This document shows, one piece after another, positions 26,777 through 34,556 of a stretch of DNA of 64,000 bases. The stretch is from Streptomyces sp. NBC_00572. GTDB lineage: Bacteria; Actinomycetota; Actinomycetes; Streptomycetales; Streptomycetaceae. The stretch lies in NCBI RefSeq assembly GCF_026341815.1, contig NZ_JAPENX010000001.1, forward strand, positions 4,836,001 through 4,900,000. The letters run 5' to 3'. The position numbers were made by a program, and so were the translations under genes. The notes beneath the pieces were generated by a model. That model was given only the letters and a program-made list of their open reading frames with translations, had not been told where the DNA came from and did no database searches. The first letter of the stretch is position 1. Every line of letters begins with the position of its first letter.

Positions 26777-27565
26777 TCACACCCGCCGGAGTACCGCCAC
26801 GACCTTGCCGAGGATCGTCGCCTCGTCGCCGGGGATCGGCTGGTACGCCGCGTTGTGCGGGAGCAGCCAGACATGACCGTCCTCGCGCTTGAAGCGCTTG
26901 ACCGTGGCTTCGCCGTCCAGCATGGCCGCGACGATGTCGCCGTTCTCCGCGACGGGCTGCCGCCGGACGGTGACCCAGTCGCCGTCACAGATGGCGGCCT
27001 CGATCATCGAGTCGCCGACGACCTTGAGGACGAACAGCTCGCCGTCACCGACCAGCTGCCGGGGGAGAGGGAAGACGTCCTCGACGGACTCCTCGGCGAG
27101 GATCGGGCCACCGGCGGCGATCCGGCCGACCAGGGGCACGTACGACGCGGCGGGCTTGCCAGTGGTGTCCGTCGGCTGAGTGCTCGGCTGGTCGGAGCCG
27201 CGCACCTCGTACGCCCGGGGGCGGTGCGGGTCGCGGCGGAGGAAGCCCTTTCGCTCGAGCGCCATGAGCTGGTGCGCCACGGAGGACGTGCTGGACAGGC
27301 CGACGGCCTGCCCGATCTCGCGCATCGACGGCGGGTAGCCGCGCCGCTGGACCGAGTCGCGGATGACTTCGATGACCCTTCGCTGCCGGTCGGTGAGACC
27401 GGAGCTGTCGGCTCGGATGCCTGGAGGTCGCCCGGGGAGGGCGCGGGCAGGTCGCCCGGGGTCCTCACCGTTCATGCTTGTGTCATTCATGGCGTGCACC
27501 GGCTCGAGTCGGCCCTGGGAGCGGTCCTGGGCGGTGATGGTGGCACTGTCTGCGGTGGTGGTCAC
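26777..27565 (-). CDS. lexA: LexA repressor
   Basis: 262 aa. N-terminal winged HTH with GYPPSMREIGQAVGLSSTSS, then the S24 autoprotease: cleavage site Ala151-Gly152 in RIAAGG, nucleophile Ser186 in VGDSM and Lys223 in ATVKRF. RecA-stimulated self-cleavage relieves repression of the SOS regulon. GTG 27565 is chosen because GAGAGGGG lies just upstream on this strand and because the resulting N-terminus (VTTTADSATITAQDRS) matches streptomycete LexA as I remember it; the open frame extends further but over the nrdR promoter. A LexA box at 27632-27645 indicates autoregulation. Confidence 0.95.
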   Translation of the reverse strand: MTTTADSATITAQDRSQGRLEPVHAMNDTSMNGEDPGRPARALPGRPPGIRADSSGLTDRQRRVIEVIRDSVQRRGYPPSMREIGQAVGLSSTSSVAHQLMALERKGFLRRDPHRPRAYEVRGSDQPSTQPTDTTGKPAASYVPLVGRIAAGGPILAEESVEDVFPLPRQLVGDGELFVLKVVGDSMIEAAICDGDWVTVRRQPVAENGDIVAAMLDGEATVKRFKREDGHVWLLPHNAAYQPIPGDEATILGKVVAVLRRV

Positions 27566-27631
27566 GTCGTCGGCCCCTCTCGAATGGTCTCCCTGGCTGG
27601 CACAACGGTAGTGGCTTTCGAAAGGTTGCGC

Positions 27632-27645
27632 CAAACACACGTTCG
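27632..27645 (-). promoter_or_regulatory. LexA (SOS) box upstream of lexA
   Basis: Read on the lexA strand it is CGAACGTGTGTTTG, matching the Gram-positive SOS box CGAAC-N4-GTTCG/GTTYG with one departure. It lies 67 bp upstream of the lexA start codon, a normal place for an autoregulatory operator. Confidence 0.8.
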
Positions 27646-27845
27646 AGTGAAAATTCGCAGATTGCCTTACGCCTGTACGTACGCGGGTGTATGAGCGCTC
27701 TCGCGCCGCCGTCCCAATTCGGTCGTTACGGTAACCTTCGCCGCTGGGTCGCGCGCGGTGCACCCTCCCAGTGTCGCACCCGTAGGGGCGGAATCGCGGG
27801 AGCGGGCGCGCTGCGACACGCGGAGGGTCCGGAAACGCTCCCAAC

Positions 27846-27859
27846 CCAAGATCTAGTGG
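27846..27859 (+). promoter_or_regulatory. NrdR box 1 upstream of nrdR-nrdJ
   Basis: CCAAGATCTAGTGG resembles the NrdR palindrome (ACACTATATATAGTGT type) with the outer CCA/TGG arms and a central AGATCT. Its partner lies exactly 31 bp downstream, three helical turns, which is the spacing known for NrdR box pairs. Confidence 0.7.
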
Positions 27860-27876
27860 TTGGATGGCATCGGCCA

Positions 27877-27890
27877 CCCAGGGGTAGTGG
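27877..27890 (+). promoter_or_regulatory. NrdR box 2 upstream of nrdR-nrdJ
   Basis: CCCAGGGGTAGTGG shares the CC start and the TAGTGG end with box 1 but has a degraded centre. The 31-bp phase with box 1 supports it as a real half of the pair. Confidence 0.6.
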
Positions 27891-27999
27891 TCCCCGGTCT
27901 GCCGGGGGTGCCCACATCGCCTATGCTGGTGGTCGCTTCGCAGGGCCTTGACGGTCGGGTGAGGTTCACCAGTCGTGCCATGAGGGAGGGTCGGAACCA

Positions 28000-28509
28000 A
28001 TGCACTGCCCCTTCTGCAGGCACCCCGACAGTCGTGTCGTCGACAGTCGCACCACCGACGACGGGACGTCGATCCGACGCCGTCGCCAGTGCCCCGACTG
28101 CTCCCGTCGTTTCACGACGGTGGAGACGTGCTCGCTCATGGTGGTGAAGCGGTCCGGCGTCACCGAGCCCTTCAGCCGTACCAAGGTCATCTCCGGCGTA
28201 CGCAAGGCGTGCCAGGGGCGACCGGTCACCGAGGACGCCCTCGCCAAGCTCGGCCAGCGGGTCGAGGAGGCGGTGCGCGCCACCGGCAGCGCCGAGCTGA
28301 CCACTCACGACGTGGGTCTGGCCATTCTCGGCCCGTTGCAGGAGCTCGACCTCGTCGCGTACCTGCGCTTCGCGTCCGTGTACAAGGCTTTCGACAGCCT
28401 CGAAGACTTCGAGGCCGCCATCGCGGAACTCCGCGTGCGGCCTCCCGCTGAGAACCGCGGGACCGGTGCGACCCCTGAGGTCCCCGTTCCCGCCACCGCC
28501 GCCGACTGA
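28000..28509 (+). CDS. nrdR: transcriptional repressor NrdR
   Basis: A 169-aa repressor of ribonucleotide reductase genes. N-terminal zinc ribbon with Cys3, Cys6, Cys31 and Cys34, then the ATP-cone (VKRSGVTEPFSRTKVISGVRKA onward) that binds ATP or dATP and switches DNA binding. The C-terminal 20 residues are a loose tail. ATG 28000. It is followed by nrdJ on the same strand after 169 bp, so it probably controls its own operon through the two boxes upstream. Confidence 0.97.
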   Translation: MHCPFCRHPDSRVVDSRTTDDGTSIRRRRQCPDCSRRFTTVETCSLMVVKRSGVTEPFSRTKVISGVRKACQGRPVTEDALAKLGQRVEEAVRATGSAELTTHDVGLAILGPLQELDLVAYLRFASVYKAFDSLEDFEAAIAELRVRPPAENRGTGATPEVPVPATAAD

Positions 28510-28678
28510 TCGGCGGTCCGGGCCTCGTGCCCGGCGACCGGCCGCCGAGCGGCCCGGCAGACGTGCCCCGAGCGACCCCCGTGGCGCTCGTGGCAGCAGT
28601 ACAGAACGACGTACAGAAGACGGTGCCCTGGGACTATCTGGGCGCCAAAGTGTGTTTTGCCCGTATATGGGAGGCGGC

Positions 28679-31573
28679 ATGACAGAGACGGCGAGCGGTC
28701 CGGCACGTGGTTCTCGTTCCAAGGGAACGAAGGCGACGAGCAAGGGCCTGCGTATCGAGCGCATCCACACCACCCCCGGCGTGCATCCGTACGACGAGGT
28801 GGCGTGGGAGCGCCGTGACGTCGTCATGACCAACTGGCGCGACGGCTCGATCAACTTCGAGCAGCGTGGCGTCGAGTTCCCCGACTTCTGGTCGGTGAAC
28901 GCGGTCAACATCGTCACCAGCAAGTACTTCCGCGGGGCCGTCGGCACCCCGCAGCGCGAGACCGGTCTCAAGCAGCTCATCGACCGGATCGTGAAGACGT
29001 ACACGAAGGCCGGCGAGGAGTACGGCTACTTCTCCTCGCCCGCCGACGCCGAGATCTTCGAGCACGAGCTGGCCTACGCCCTCCTGCATCAGATCTTCAG
29101 CTTCAACTCGCCGGTCTGGTTCAACGTCGGTACCCCCCAGCCCCAGCAGGTCTCCGCCTGCTTCATCCTGTCCGTCGACGACTCCATGGAGTCCATCCTC
29201 GACTGGTACAAGGAAGAGGGCATGATCTTCAAGGGCGGCTCCGGCGCCGGCCTGAACCTCTCCCGCATCCGCTCCTCCAAGGAGCTGCTCTCCTCCGGTG
29301 GCAACGCCTCCGGCCCGGTCTCGTTCATGCGCGGCGCCGATGCCTCCGCCGGAACGATCAAGTCGGGCGGCGCGACCCGCCGTGCGGCCAAGATGGTCAT
29401 CCTCGACGTCGACCACCCCGACATCGAGGACTTCATCGAGACCAAGGTCAAGGAGGAGGAGAAGATCCGCGCCCTCCGTGACGCGGGCTTCGACATGGAC
29501 CTGGGCGGCGACGACATCACGTCCGTCCAGTACCAGAACGCCAACAACTCCGTCCGCGTGAACGACACGTTCATGAAGGCCGTCGAGTCCGGTGGCAAGT
29601 TCGGTCTGACCTCCCGTATGACCGGCGAGGTCATCGAGGAGGTCGACGCCAAGTCGCTCTTCCGCAAGATGGCCGAGGCCGCGTGGGCCTGTGCCGACCC
29701 GGGCATCCAGTACGACGACACGATCAACCACTGGCACACGTGCCCGGAGTCCGGCCGGATCAACGGCTCGAACCCGTGCAGCGAGTACATGCACCTGGAC
29801 AACACGTCCTGCAACCTCGCCTCGCTGAACCTGATGAAGTTCCTCAAGGACGACGGCAAGGGCAACCAGTCCTTCGAGATCGAGCGCTTCGCCAAGGTCG
29901 TCGAGCTCGTCATCACCGCGATGGACATCTCCATCTGCTTCGCCGACTTCCCCACCCAGAAAATCGGCGAGAACACCCGCGCCTACCGCCAGCTCGGCAT
30001 CGGTTACGCCAACCTCGGCGCCCTGCTGATGGCGACCGGCCACGCGTACGACTCCGACGGCGGTCGCGCCCTCGCCGGCGCCATCACCTCCCTGATGACC
30101 GGCACCTCGTACAAGCGCTCCGCCGAGCTCGCCGCGGTCGTCGGTGCGTACGACGGCTACGCCCGCAACGCCGAGCCGCACCAGCGCGTCATGCAGCAGC
30201 ACGCCGACGAGAACACCAAGGCCGTCCGCGTGGACGACCTCGACTCGCCGATCTGGGCCGCCGCCACGGAGGCCTGGCAGGACGTGATCCGCCTCGGCGC
30301 CAAGAACGGCTTCCGCAACGCCCAGGCCTCGGTCATCGCCCCGACCGGCACCATCGGTCTCGCGATGTCCTGCGACACCACCGGCCTCGAGCCCGACCTC
30401 GCCCTGGTCAAGTTCAAGAAGCTGGTCGGCGGCGGCTCGATGCAGATCGTCAACGGCACCGTCCCGCAGGCCCTGCGCCGCCTGGGTTACCAGGAGGAGC
30501 AGATCGAGGCGATCGTCGCCCACATCGCGGAGAACGGCAATGTGATCGACGCCCCCGGTCTGAAGGCCGTGCACTACGAGGTCTTCGACTGCGCCATGGG
30601 CGAGCGTTCCATCTCGGCGATGGGTCACGTCCGCATGATGGCCGCCATCCAGCCGTGGATCTCGGGCGCCCTCTCCAAGACCGTGAACCTGCCGGAGACG
30701 GCCACGGTCGAGGACGTCGAGGAGGTCTACTTCGAGGCCTGGAAGATGGGCGTCAAGGCGCTCGCCATCTACCGCGACAACTGCAAGGTCGGCCAGCCTC
30801 TCTCCGCCAAGAAGAAGGAGGAGGAGAAGGCCGAGGTCACCGCGAAGACCGAGGCGACGATCCGCGAGGCCGTCGAGAAGGTCGTCGAGTACCGTCCGGT
30901 CCGCAAGCGTCTGCCCAAGGGCCGTCCGGGGATCACCACCTCCTTCACCGTCGGTGGCGCCGAGGGCTACATGACCGCCAACTCCTACCCGGACGACGGT
31001 CTCGGCGAGGTCTTCCTCAAGATGTCCAAGCAGGGTTCGACGCTCGCCGGCATGATGGACGCCTTCTCCATCGCCGTCTCCGTCGGTCTGCAGTACGGCG
31101 TCCCGCTGGAGACGTACGTCTCGAAGTTCACCAACATGCGCTTCGAGCCGGCCGGAATGACCGACGACCCGGACGTGCGGATGGCGCAGTCGATCGTCGA
31201 CTACATCTTCCGCCGCCTGGCGCTGGACTTCCTGCCCTTCGAGACCCGCTCCGCGCTCGGCATCCACTCGGCCGAGGAGCGTCAGCGCCACCTGGACACC
31301 GGCTCGTACGAGCAGTCCGACGAGGACGAGGTCGACATCGAGAGCCTCGCCCAGTCGGCGCCCCGCGCCCAGGAGCTGAAGGCCGTCGCGGCCCCGGCCC
31401 CGAAGATCGAGGTGCCGGCCCCCAAGCAGGCGCACACCTCGGCGGAGCTCGTCGAGATGCAGCTCGGCATCAGCGCCGACGCCCCGCTCTGCTTCTCCTG
31501 CGGTACGAAGATGCAGCGCGCCGGCTCCTGCTACATCTGCGAGGGCTGCGGCTCGACCAGTGGCTGCAGCTGA
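28679..31573 (+). CDS. nrdJ: vitamin B12-dependent (class II) ribonucleotide reductase
   Basis: 964 aa. Adenosylcobalamin-dependent reduction of ribonucleotides to deoxyribonucleotides. Landmarks: NSPVWFNVG, SACFILSVDDSMESI (first active-site Cys), GGSGAGLNLSRIRSS, NGSNPCSEYMHLD (the Cys pair partner region), PTGTIG, and a C-terminal zinc-ribbon-like set CFSCGTKMQ...CYICEGCG that may carry the reducing cysteines. A Pro/Ala linker separates the catalytic body from that tail. ATG 28679 follows GGGAGGCGG. Preceded by nrdR and the two NrdR boxes. I found no cobalamin riboswitch in the 169-bp gap. A hairpin terminator follows the stop. Confidence 0.97.
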   Translation: MTETASGPARGSRSKGTKATSKGLRIERIHTTPGVHPYDEVAWERRDVVMTNWRDGSINFEQRGVEFPDFWSVNAVNIVTSKYFRGAVGTPQRETGLKQLIDRIVKTYTKAGEEYGYFSSPADAEIFEHELAYALLHQIFSFNSPVWFNVGTPQPQQVSACFILSVDDSMESILDWYKEEGMIFKGGSGAGLNLSRIRSSKELLSSGGNASGPVSFMRGADASAGTIKSGGATRRAAKMVILDVDHPDIEDFIETKVKEEEKIRALRDAGFDMDLGGDDITSVQYQNANNSVRVNDTFMKAVESGGKFGLTSRMTGEVIEEVDAKSLFRKMAEAAWACADPGIQYDDTINHWHTCPESGRINGSNPCSEYMHLDNTSCNLASLNLMKFLKDDGKGNQSFEIERFAKVVELVITAMDISICFADFPTQKIGENTRAYRQLGIGYANLGALLMATGHAYDSDGGRALAGAITSLMTGTSYKRSAELAAVVGAYDGYARNAEPHQRVMQQHADENTKAVRVDDLDSPIWAAATEAWQDVIRLGAKNGFRNAQASVIAPTGTIGLAMSCDTTGLEPDLALVKFKKLVGGGSMQIVNGTVPQALRRLGYQEEQIEAIVAHIAENGNVIDAPGLKAVHYEVFDCAMGERSISAMGHVRMMAAIQPWISGALSKTVNLPETATVEDVEEVYFEAWKMGVKALAIYRDNCKVGQPLSAKKKEEEKAEVTAKTEATIREAVEKVVEYRPVRKRLPKGRPGITTSFTVGGAEGYMTANSYPDDGLGEVFLKMSKQGSTLAGMMDAFSIAVSVGLQYGVPLETYVSKFTNMRFEPAGMTDDPDVRMAQSIVDYIFRRLALDFLPFETRSALGIHSAEERQRHLDTGSYEQSDEDEVDIESLAQSAPRAQELKAVAAPAPKIEVPAPKQAHTSAELVEMQLGISADAPLCFSCGTKMQRAGSCYICEGCGSTSGCS

Positions 31574-31591
31574 CATCGAGTAGGTGCTTCA

Positions 31592-31624
31592 TGAAGGGGA
31601 CCGGCCCTGTGCCGGTCCCCTTCA
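31592..31624 (+). terminator. terminator hairpin of nrdJ
   Basis: TGAAGGGGACCGGC pairs perfectly with GCCGGTCCCCTTCA around a 5-base loop, 19 bp after the nrdJ stop. It also faces the end of the convergent terD gene. Confidence 0.85.
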
Positions 31625-31652
31625 CTGTGTCCGGGTCCGGATGTCCGGGGCT

Positions 31653-32183
31653 TCAGGGGCGTACGGAACCCAGCACGGTGCCGAACAGCCGGGGGTCGGC
31701 CTCGAAGCCATGACTGATCGGGCGGTACGTCCATCCTTCGGCGCCGTCCCTGGTGAACTCCACGACCGTCGCCGAGAGGGCGTCCGGCACGTCCGCGAAG
31801 TCGTGGACCAGCAGGTCCGTGTAGCCCTCGCGGACCCGTATGCCCGTGTTCGCTATGTCGCCGAAGGTCCGCCGCCCGCCACCCTGCTGTATGGCGACTC
31901 CCACCACCACGCGCGCGTACCGAGGTGCCAGCCGGTCCAGCTCCAGGGTCATGGCCTCGTCGTAGCCGAATCCCTGGCCCGTACGGCTGTCGCGGTGCAG
32001 CGTGATCGTGCCGTCGGGAGAGCGGCTGCCGAAGTGCACCAGATGGACCGGCGCTCCGTTCGGGTCATCGGCTGTGAAGACGCCGGCGACGAGGTCCAGG
32101 TCGTGGGCGGGCGCGCCGATCGGGGCCGGGTCCCATTTGAGCGTCACCTCGACCCGGCTCACCCCTTTGTTGAGTCCGCTCAT
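31653..32183 (-). CDS. TerD-family protein (tellurium resistance/stress)
   Basis: A 176-aa single TerD domain: SRVEVTLKWDP, DLDLVAGVFTAD, and the calcium-binding-type DSRTGQGFGYDEAMTLELDRL (residues about 86-106), in which Asp/Glu ligands remain. TerD proteins bind Ca2+ and are tied to tellurite, phage and membrane stress; the biochemical role is not settled. ATG 32183 (MSGLNKGV) is preferred over an upstream open frame. It stands alone, without the usual terB/terC/terF partners, convergent with nrdJ. Confidence 0.85.
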   Translation of the reverse strand: MSGLNKGVSRVEVTLKWDPAPIGAPAHDLDLVAGVFTADDPNGAPVHLVHFGSRSPDGTITLHRDSRTGQGFGYDEAMTLELDRLAPRYARVVVGVAIQQGGGRRTFGDIANTGIRVREGYTDLLVHDFADVPDALSATVVEFTRDGAEGWTYRPISHGFEADPRLFGTVLGSVRP

Positions 32184-32325
32184 GGTGCTTCCCCTCTCCG
32201 CGCACGCCCCCGCGCACGCCTCGCGTCGTACCGTCGACCCGCTCAAAAGCCCGTGGTCCTAGGCCGATTGCTCATGGTGTCATGGGGCTACGACAGCGGA
32301 CCCGAGGGTTGAGGGGGAGAGCGGT

Positions 32326-33156
32326 TTGTGGAGTGGTGAGGAGCTGGATCTCGACGCATATCTGGCTCGAATCGGATACGAGATCGGGCGGGACGGGGAA
32401 CTTGCCCCTGTTCTGGGCACCTTGACGGCCCTTCACCGGGCGCACGTACGGGCCATTCCGTTCGAGAACCTCGACGTCGCCCTCGGGCGACCGGTGCCTC
32501 TGGACCTGAAGAGCCTGCAGGACAAGCTCGTCGAGAGGCGGCGCGGCGGCTACTGCTATGAGCAGAACTCGCTGTTCGCAGCCGTCCTCGAACGGATCGG
32601 CTTCACGGTGTCCGGGCGCGGAGCACGCAACCGGTCGCGGGGCGCGGCGCTGCCGCCCGTCACGCACGCGCTGCTCGTCGTGACGATCCAGGGCGAACAG
32701 TGGCTTGCCGACGTCGGTTTCGGATGGCAGGGGCCGATCGAACCGGTGCCCCTGCGCGACGGGGCGCGCGTCGAGCAGAGCGGCTGGACGTTCGGGATCG
32801 GCGCCGAGGACGAGGGCATCCACGTGCTGCGTTCCCTGCGTCCGGACGGCTGGACCGATCTGTACGCCTTCTCCCCGCAGACCCTCTACCCCGGTGACTT
32901 CACTGTCATGAACCACTACAGCTCCAGCCATCCGCAGTCGCGTTTCCTCGGTCAGGTCGTGGCCCAGCAGCCAGGCGCGGAGGTGCGCAGGGCGTTGGTG
33001 CGCGACACGCTGTCGACGGTGCGGACGGACGGCGTCACTGAGGAACGCATCCTGACGGTGCGCGAGTTGATCACGGCGCTCGAAGGCGACTTTGGGATCG
33101 AACTGGACGAGGAGGAGCGCGCGGGTCTGGAGCGAATGCACCCGGCGGGAGCCTGA
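32326..33156 (+). CDS. nat: arylamine N-acetyltransferase
   Basis: A 276-aa acetyl-CoA:arylamine N-acetyltransferase. The Cys-His-Asp triad is visible: RRGGYCYEQN (Cys77), VTHALLVV (His114) and WLADVGFG (Asp129). The conserved IPFENLDV near residue 44 is also present. Cytoplasmic; the natural substrate in Streptomyces is uncertain (arylamines, hydrazines, or amide formation in secondary metabolism). The start is read as TTG 32326 with GGGGGAG upstream. The frame allows no upstream alternative with a better site. Confidence 0.92.
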   Translation: MWSGEELDLDAYLARIGYEIGRDGELAPVLGTLTALHRAHVRAIPFENLDVALGRPVPLDLKSLQDKLVERRRGGYCYEQNSLFAAVLERIGFTVSGRGARNRSRGAALPPVTHALLVVTIQGEQWLADVGFGWQGPIEPVPLRDGARVEQSGWTFGIGAEDEGIHVLRSLRPDGWTDLYAFSPQTLYPGDFTVMNHYSSSHPQSRFLGQVVAQQPGAEVRRALVRDTLSTVRTDGVTEERILTVRELITALEGDFGIELDEEERAGLERMHPAGA

Positions 33157-33198
33157 CGAGGTCTGCCGGGGCGGTCATCGGCCCCGTACGATGGCGCG

Positions 33199-33804
33199 GT
33201 GCTGGTCAAGTGGATTCGCTGCACCGTGATGGACCGTCGAGGGTTCGAGCGGGGGCAGCGGAAATGGGCGGGGCTGCTCGGTGAGCCGGGATTCCGGGGC
33301 CAGGGCGGAGGGTGGAGCCGGGCTCGGCCGGACGTCGCCCATATCTTCGCGTTCTGGGAGAGCCGGGCTTTCTACGACTCGTTCATGGCACGCTCGCACG
33401 ATCGCCTGGCGGCGGCCCAGATGGGTACCTACAAGGACATCCAGGTCAAGCTGTTCGATCACCGCTTCGACGTGAAGACGGGGTTCGAACCGCGGTTCTC
33501 CGACGCCGACGTGGCCCGGGTGGCGCACTGTCGTGTCCACGAGGACCGCGCCGAGCACTTCGCGCTCATGCAGGAGAAGGTGTGGAACCCGGCGATGGCC
33601 GGGTCCCCCGGAATGCTGCGGGGCCTGTTCGGTGAGGCGCCCGGGAGTGAGTTCCTGGTCCTGTCGATGTGGCAGTCGGCCGCGGAGCACGGCAAGTACC
33701 GGGTGGAGCGGATCGAGCGGCTCGGGCTGCGGGCCAGAACCGCGGCCGATGTGGCAGCGCTGGCCGGGGACGTGGTGCAGCTCGAGGCTTCCTGGACGGT
33801 CTGA
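33199..33804 (+). CDS. YdbC-like (DUF4937) protein of unknown function
   Basis: 201 aa, probably two ferredoxin-like/ABM-type halves. The first half has MLVKWIRCTVMDRRGFERGQ and GGWS; the second has FALMQEKVWNPAM. The motif AFYDSFMARSHDRLAAAQ resembles the YdbC family. No catalytic residues can be named. The start is GTG 33199. TACGAT sits exactly six bases before it, so the mRNA may be leaderless. It follows nat after 42 bp. Confidence 0.7.
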   Translation: MLVKWIRCTVMDRRGFERGQRKWAGLLGEPGFRGQGGGWSRARPDVAHIFAFWESRAFYDSFMARSHDRLAAAQMGTYKDIQVKLFDHRFDVKTGFEPRFSDADVARVAHCRVHEDRAEHFALMQEKVWNPAMAGSPGMLRGLFGEAPGSEFLVLSMWQSAAEHGKYRVERIERLGLRARTAADVAALAGDVVQLEASWTV

Positions 33805-33846
33805 GCCGCCGGGGCGGCCCGAGACGGTGAGGTGGTCTGAGGCGGA

Positions 33847-34476
33847 CTAGGCCGGGACGAACGCGCCCGCTTCGACCCCCGCCAGAACCGTGCGTGCCGC
33901 CTGGTCCGCGAGTGCGCCGTCGATCGGTTCGCGGGTGACGAAGAGGCGGAGGAACAGGGGAGCCGAGACCGCCCGGACGACGGCCCCCGCGTCGGTGTCC
34001 CGCGGCGCTTCGCCGCGGGCGACGGCCCGGGAGACGACCGCCTCGCAGCGCCGGAAGCGCTCGGCGTAGAAGGTGTGCAGGGCATCGGCGGCGCGCGCGG
34101 ACTGGAATGCGGCGCCGACGAACGCCGTCGGGGCGGCGCCGGCCGCGGGGTCGCCGAAGGCGTCGACGACCTCGTGCGCGAGTGCGCGCAGATCTCCGGA
34201 AAGACTCCCGGTGTCCGGCGGCGTCCAGGAGTCCTCGCTCGCCAGGTCGAGCGCGTCGGCCAGGAGGCCTTCGACACTGCCCCAACGGCGGTAGAGCGTC
34301 GTCTTGTGGACGCCCGAGTGCTCCGCCACGTACTCCACGGTCAGAGCGGGGTAGCCGTGCTCGGACAGGCCGGTCAGGACGGCGTCGCGGACGGCTGCCC
34401 TGGTACGGGCGGTGCGGCCGCCGGGGCGCATGCTGCCGGGCGCCGGAGTGGTGCGCTCCTCAGTCGAGTCATTCAA
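33847..34476 (-). CDS. TetR-family regulator, divergent from an ABC-F gene
   Basis: 209 aa. TetR HTH at about residues 28-75: VRDAVLTGLSEHGYPALTVEYVAEHSGVHKTTLYRRWGS. The C-terminal ligand-binding domain is variable. It begins 80 bp from the ABC-F start in the opposite direction. A perfect 17-bp palindrome at 34503-34519 lies in that gap and is the obvious operator. The likely role is repression of the ABC-F gene and itself, released by an antibiotic or related small molecule (inference). Confidence 0.85.
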   Translation of the reverse strand: MNDSTEERTTPAPGSMRPGGRTARTRAAVRDAVLTGLSEHGYPALTVEYVAEHSGVHKTTLYRRWGSVEGLLADALDLASEDSWTPPDTGSLSGDLRALAHEVVDAFGDPAAGAAPTAFVGAAFQSARAADALHTFYAERFRRCEAVVSRAVARGEAPRDTDAGAVVRAVSAPLFLRLFVTREPIDGALADQAARTVLAGVEAGAFVPA

Positions 34477-34502
34477 TTGCTACTCCCGTTGCGTTAGGGG
34501 TT

Positions 34503-34519
34503 CGAGTGTGCCACACTCG
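34503..34519. promoter_or_regulatory. perfect palindromic operator, TetR/ABC-F intergenic region
   Basis: CGAGTGTG-C-CACACTCG: two perfect 8-base arms around one base. It lies 27 bp upstream of the tetR start and 38 bp upstream of the ABC-F start, so bound repressor would block both promoters. Confidence 0.7.
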
Positions 34520-34556
34520 GCTTAATGCGATCGAAGTTGCATTTGACGGTCTATGT

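Larger units (their letters stand above)
27566..27999. other. divergent lexA / nrdR regulatory region
   Basis: 434 bp with no gene. It contains the LexA box (27632-27645) towards the lexA side and the paired NrdR boxes (27846-27890) towards nrdR. No riboswitch-like structure was recognised. Confidence 0.6.

Noticed and set aside
27566..28000. N-terminal extension of lexA up to 407 codons
   Set aside because: It would run across the LexA box and the NrdR boxes. The start at 27565 has a good ribosome binding site and gives the normal LexA length.
28510..28678. Cobalamin riboswitch upstream of the B12-dependent reductase gene
   Set aside because: I found no B12-box-like core or long structured leader in the 169-bp gap; regulation is explained by the NrdR boxes.
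28634..31576. A 980-codon open frame antisense to nrdJ, plus many other long antisense frames
   Set aside because: At this GC content stops are rare in the frame opposite third codon positions. The translations are low complexity (Val/Gly/Asp/Leu) with no domain, and nrdJ on the other strand is certain.
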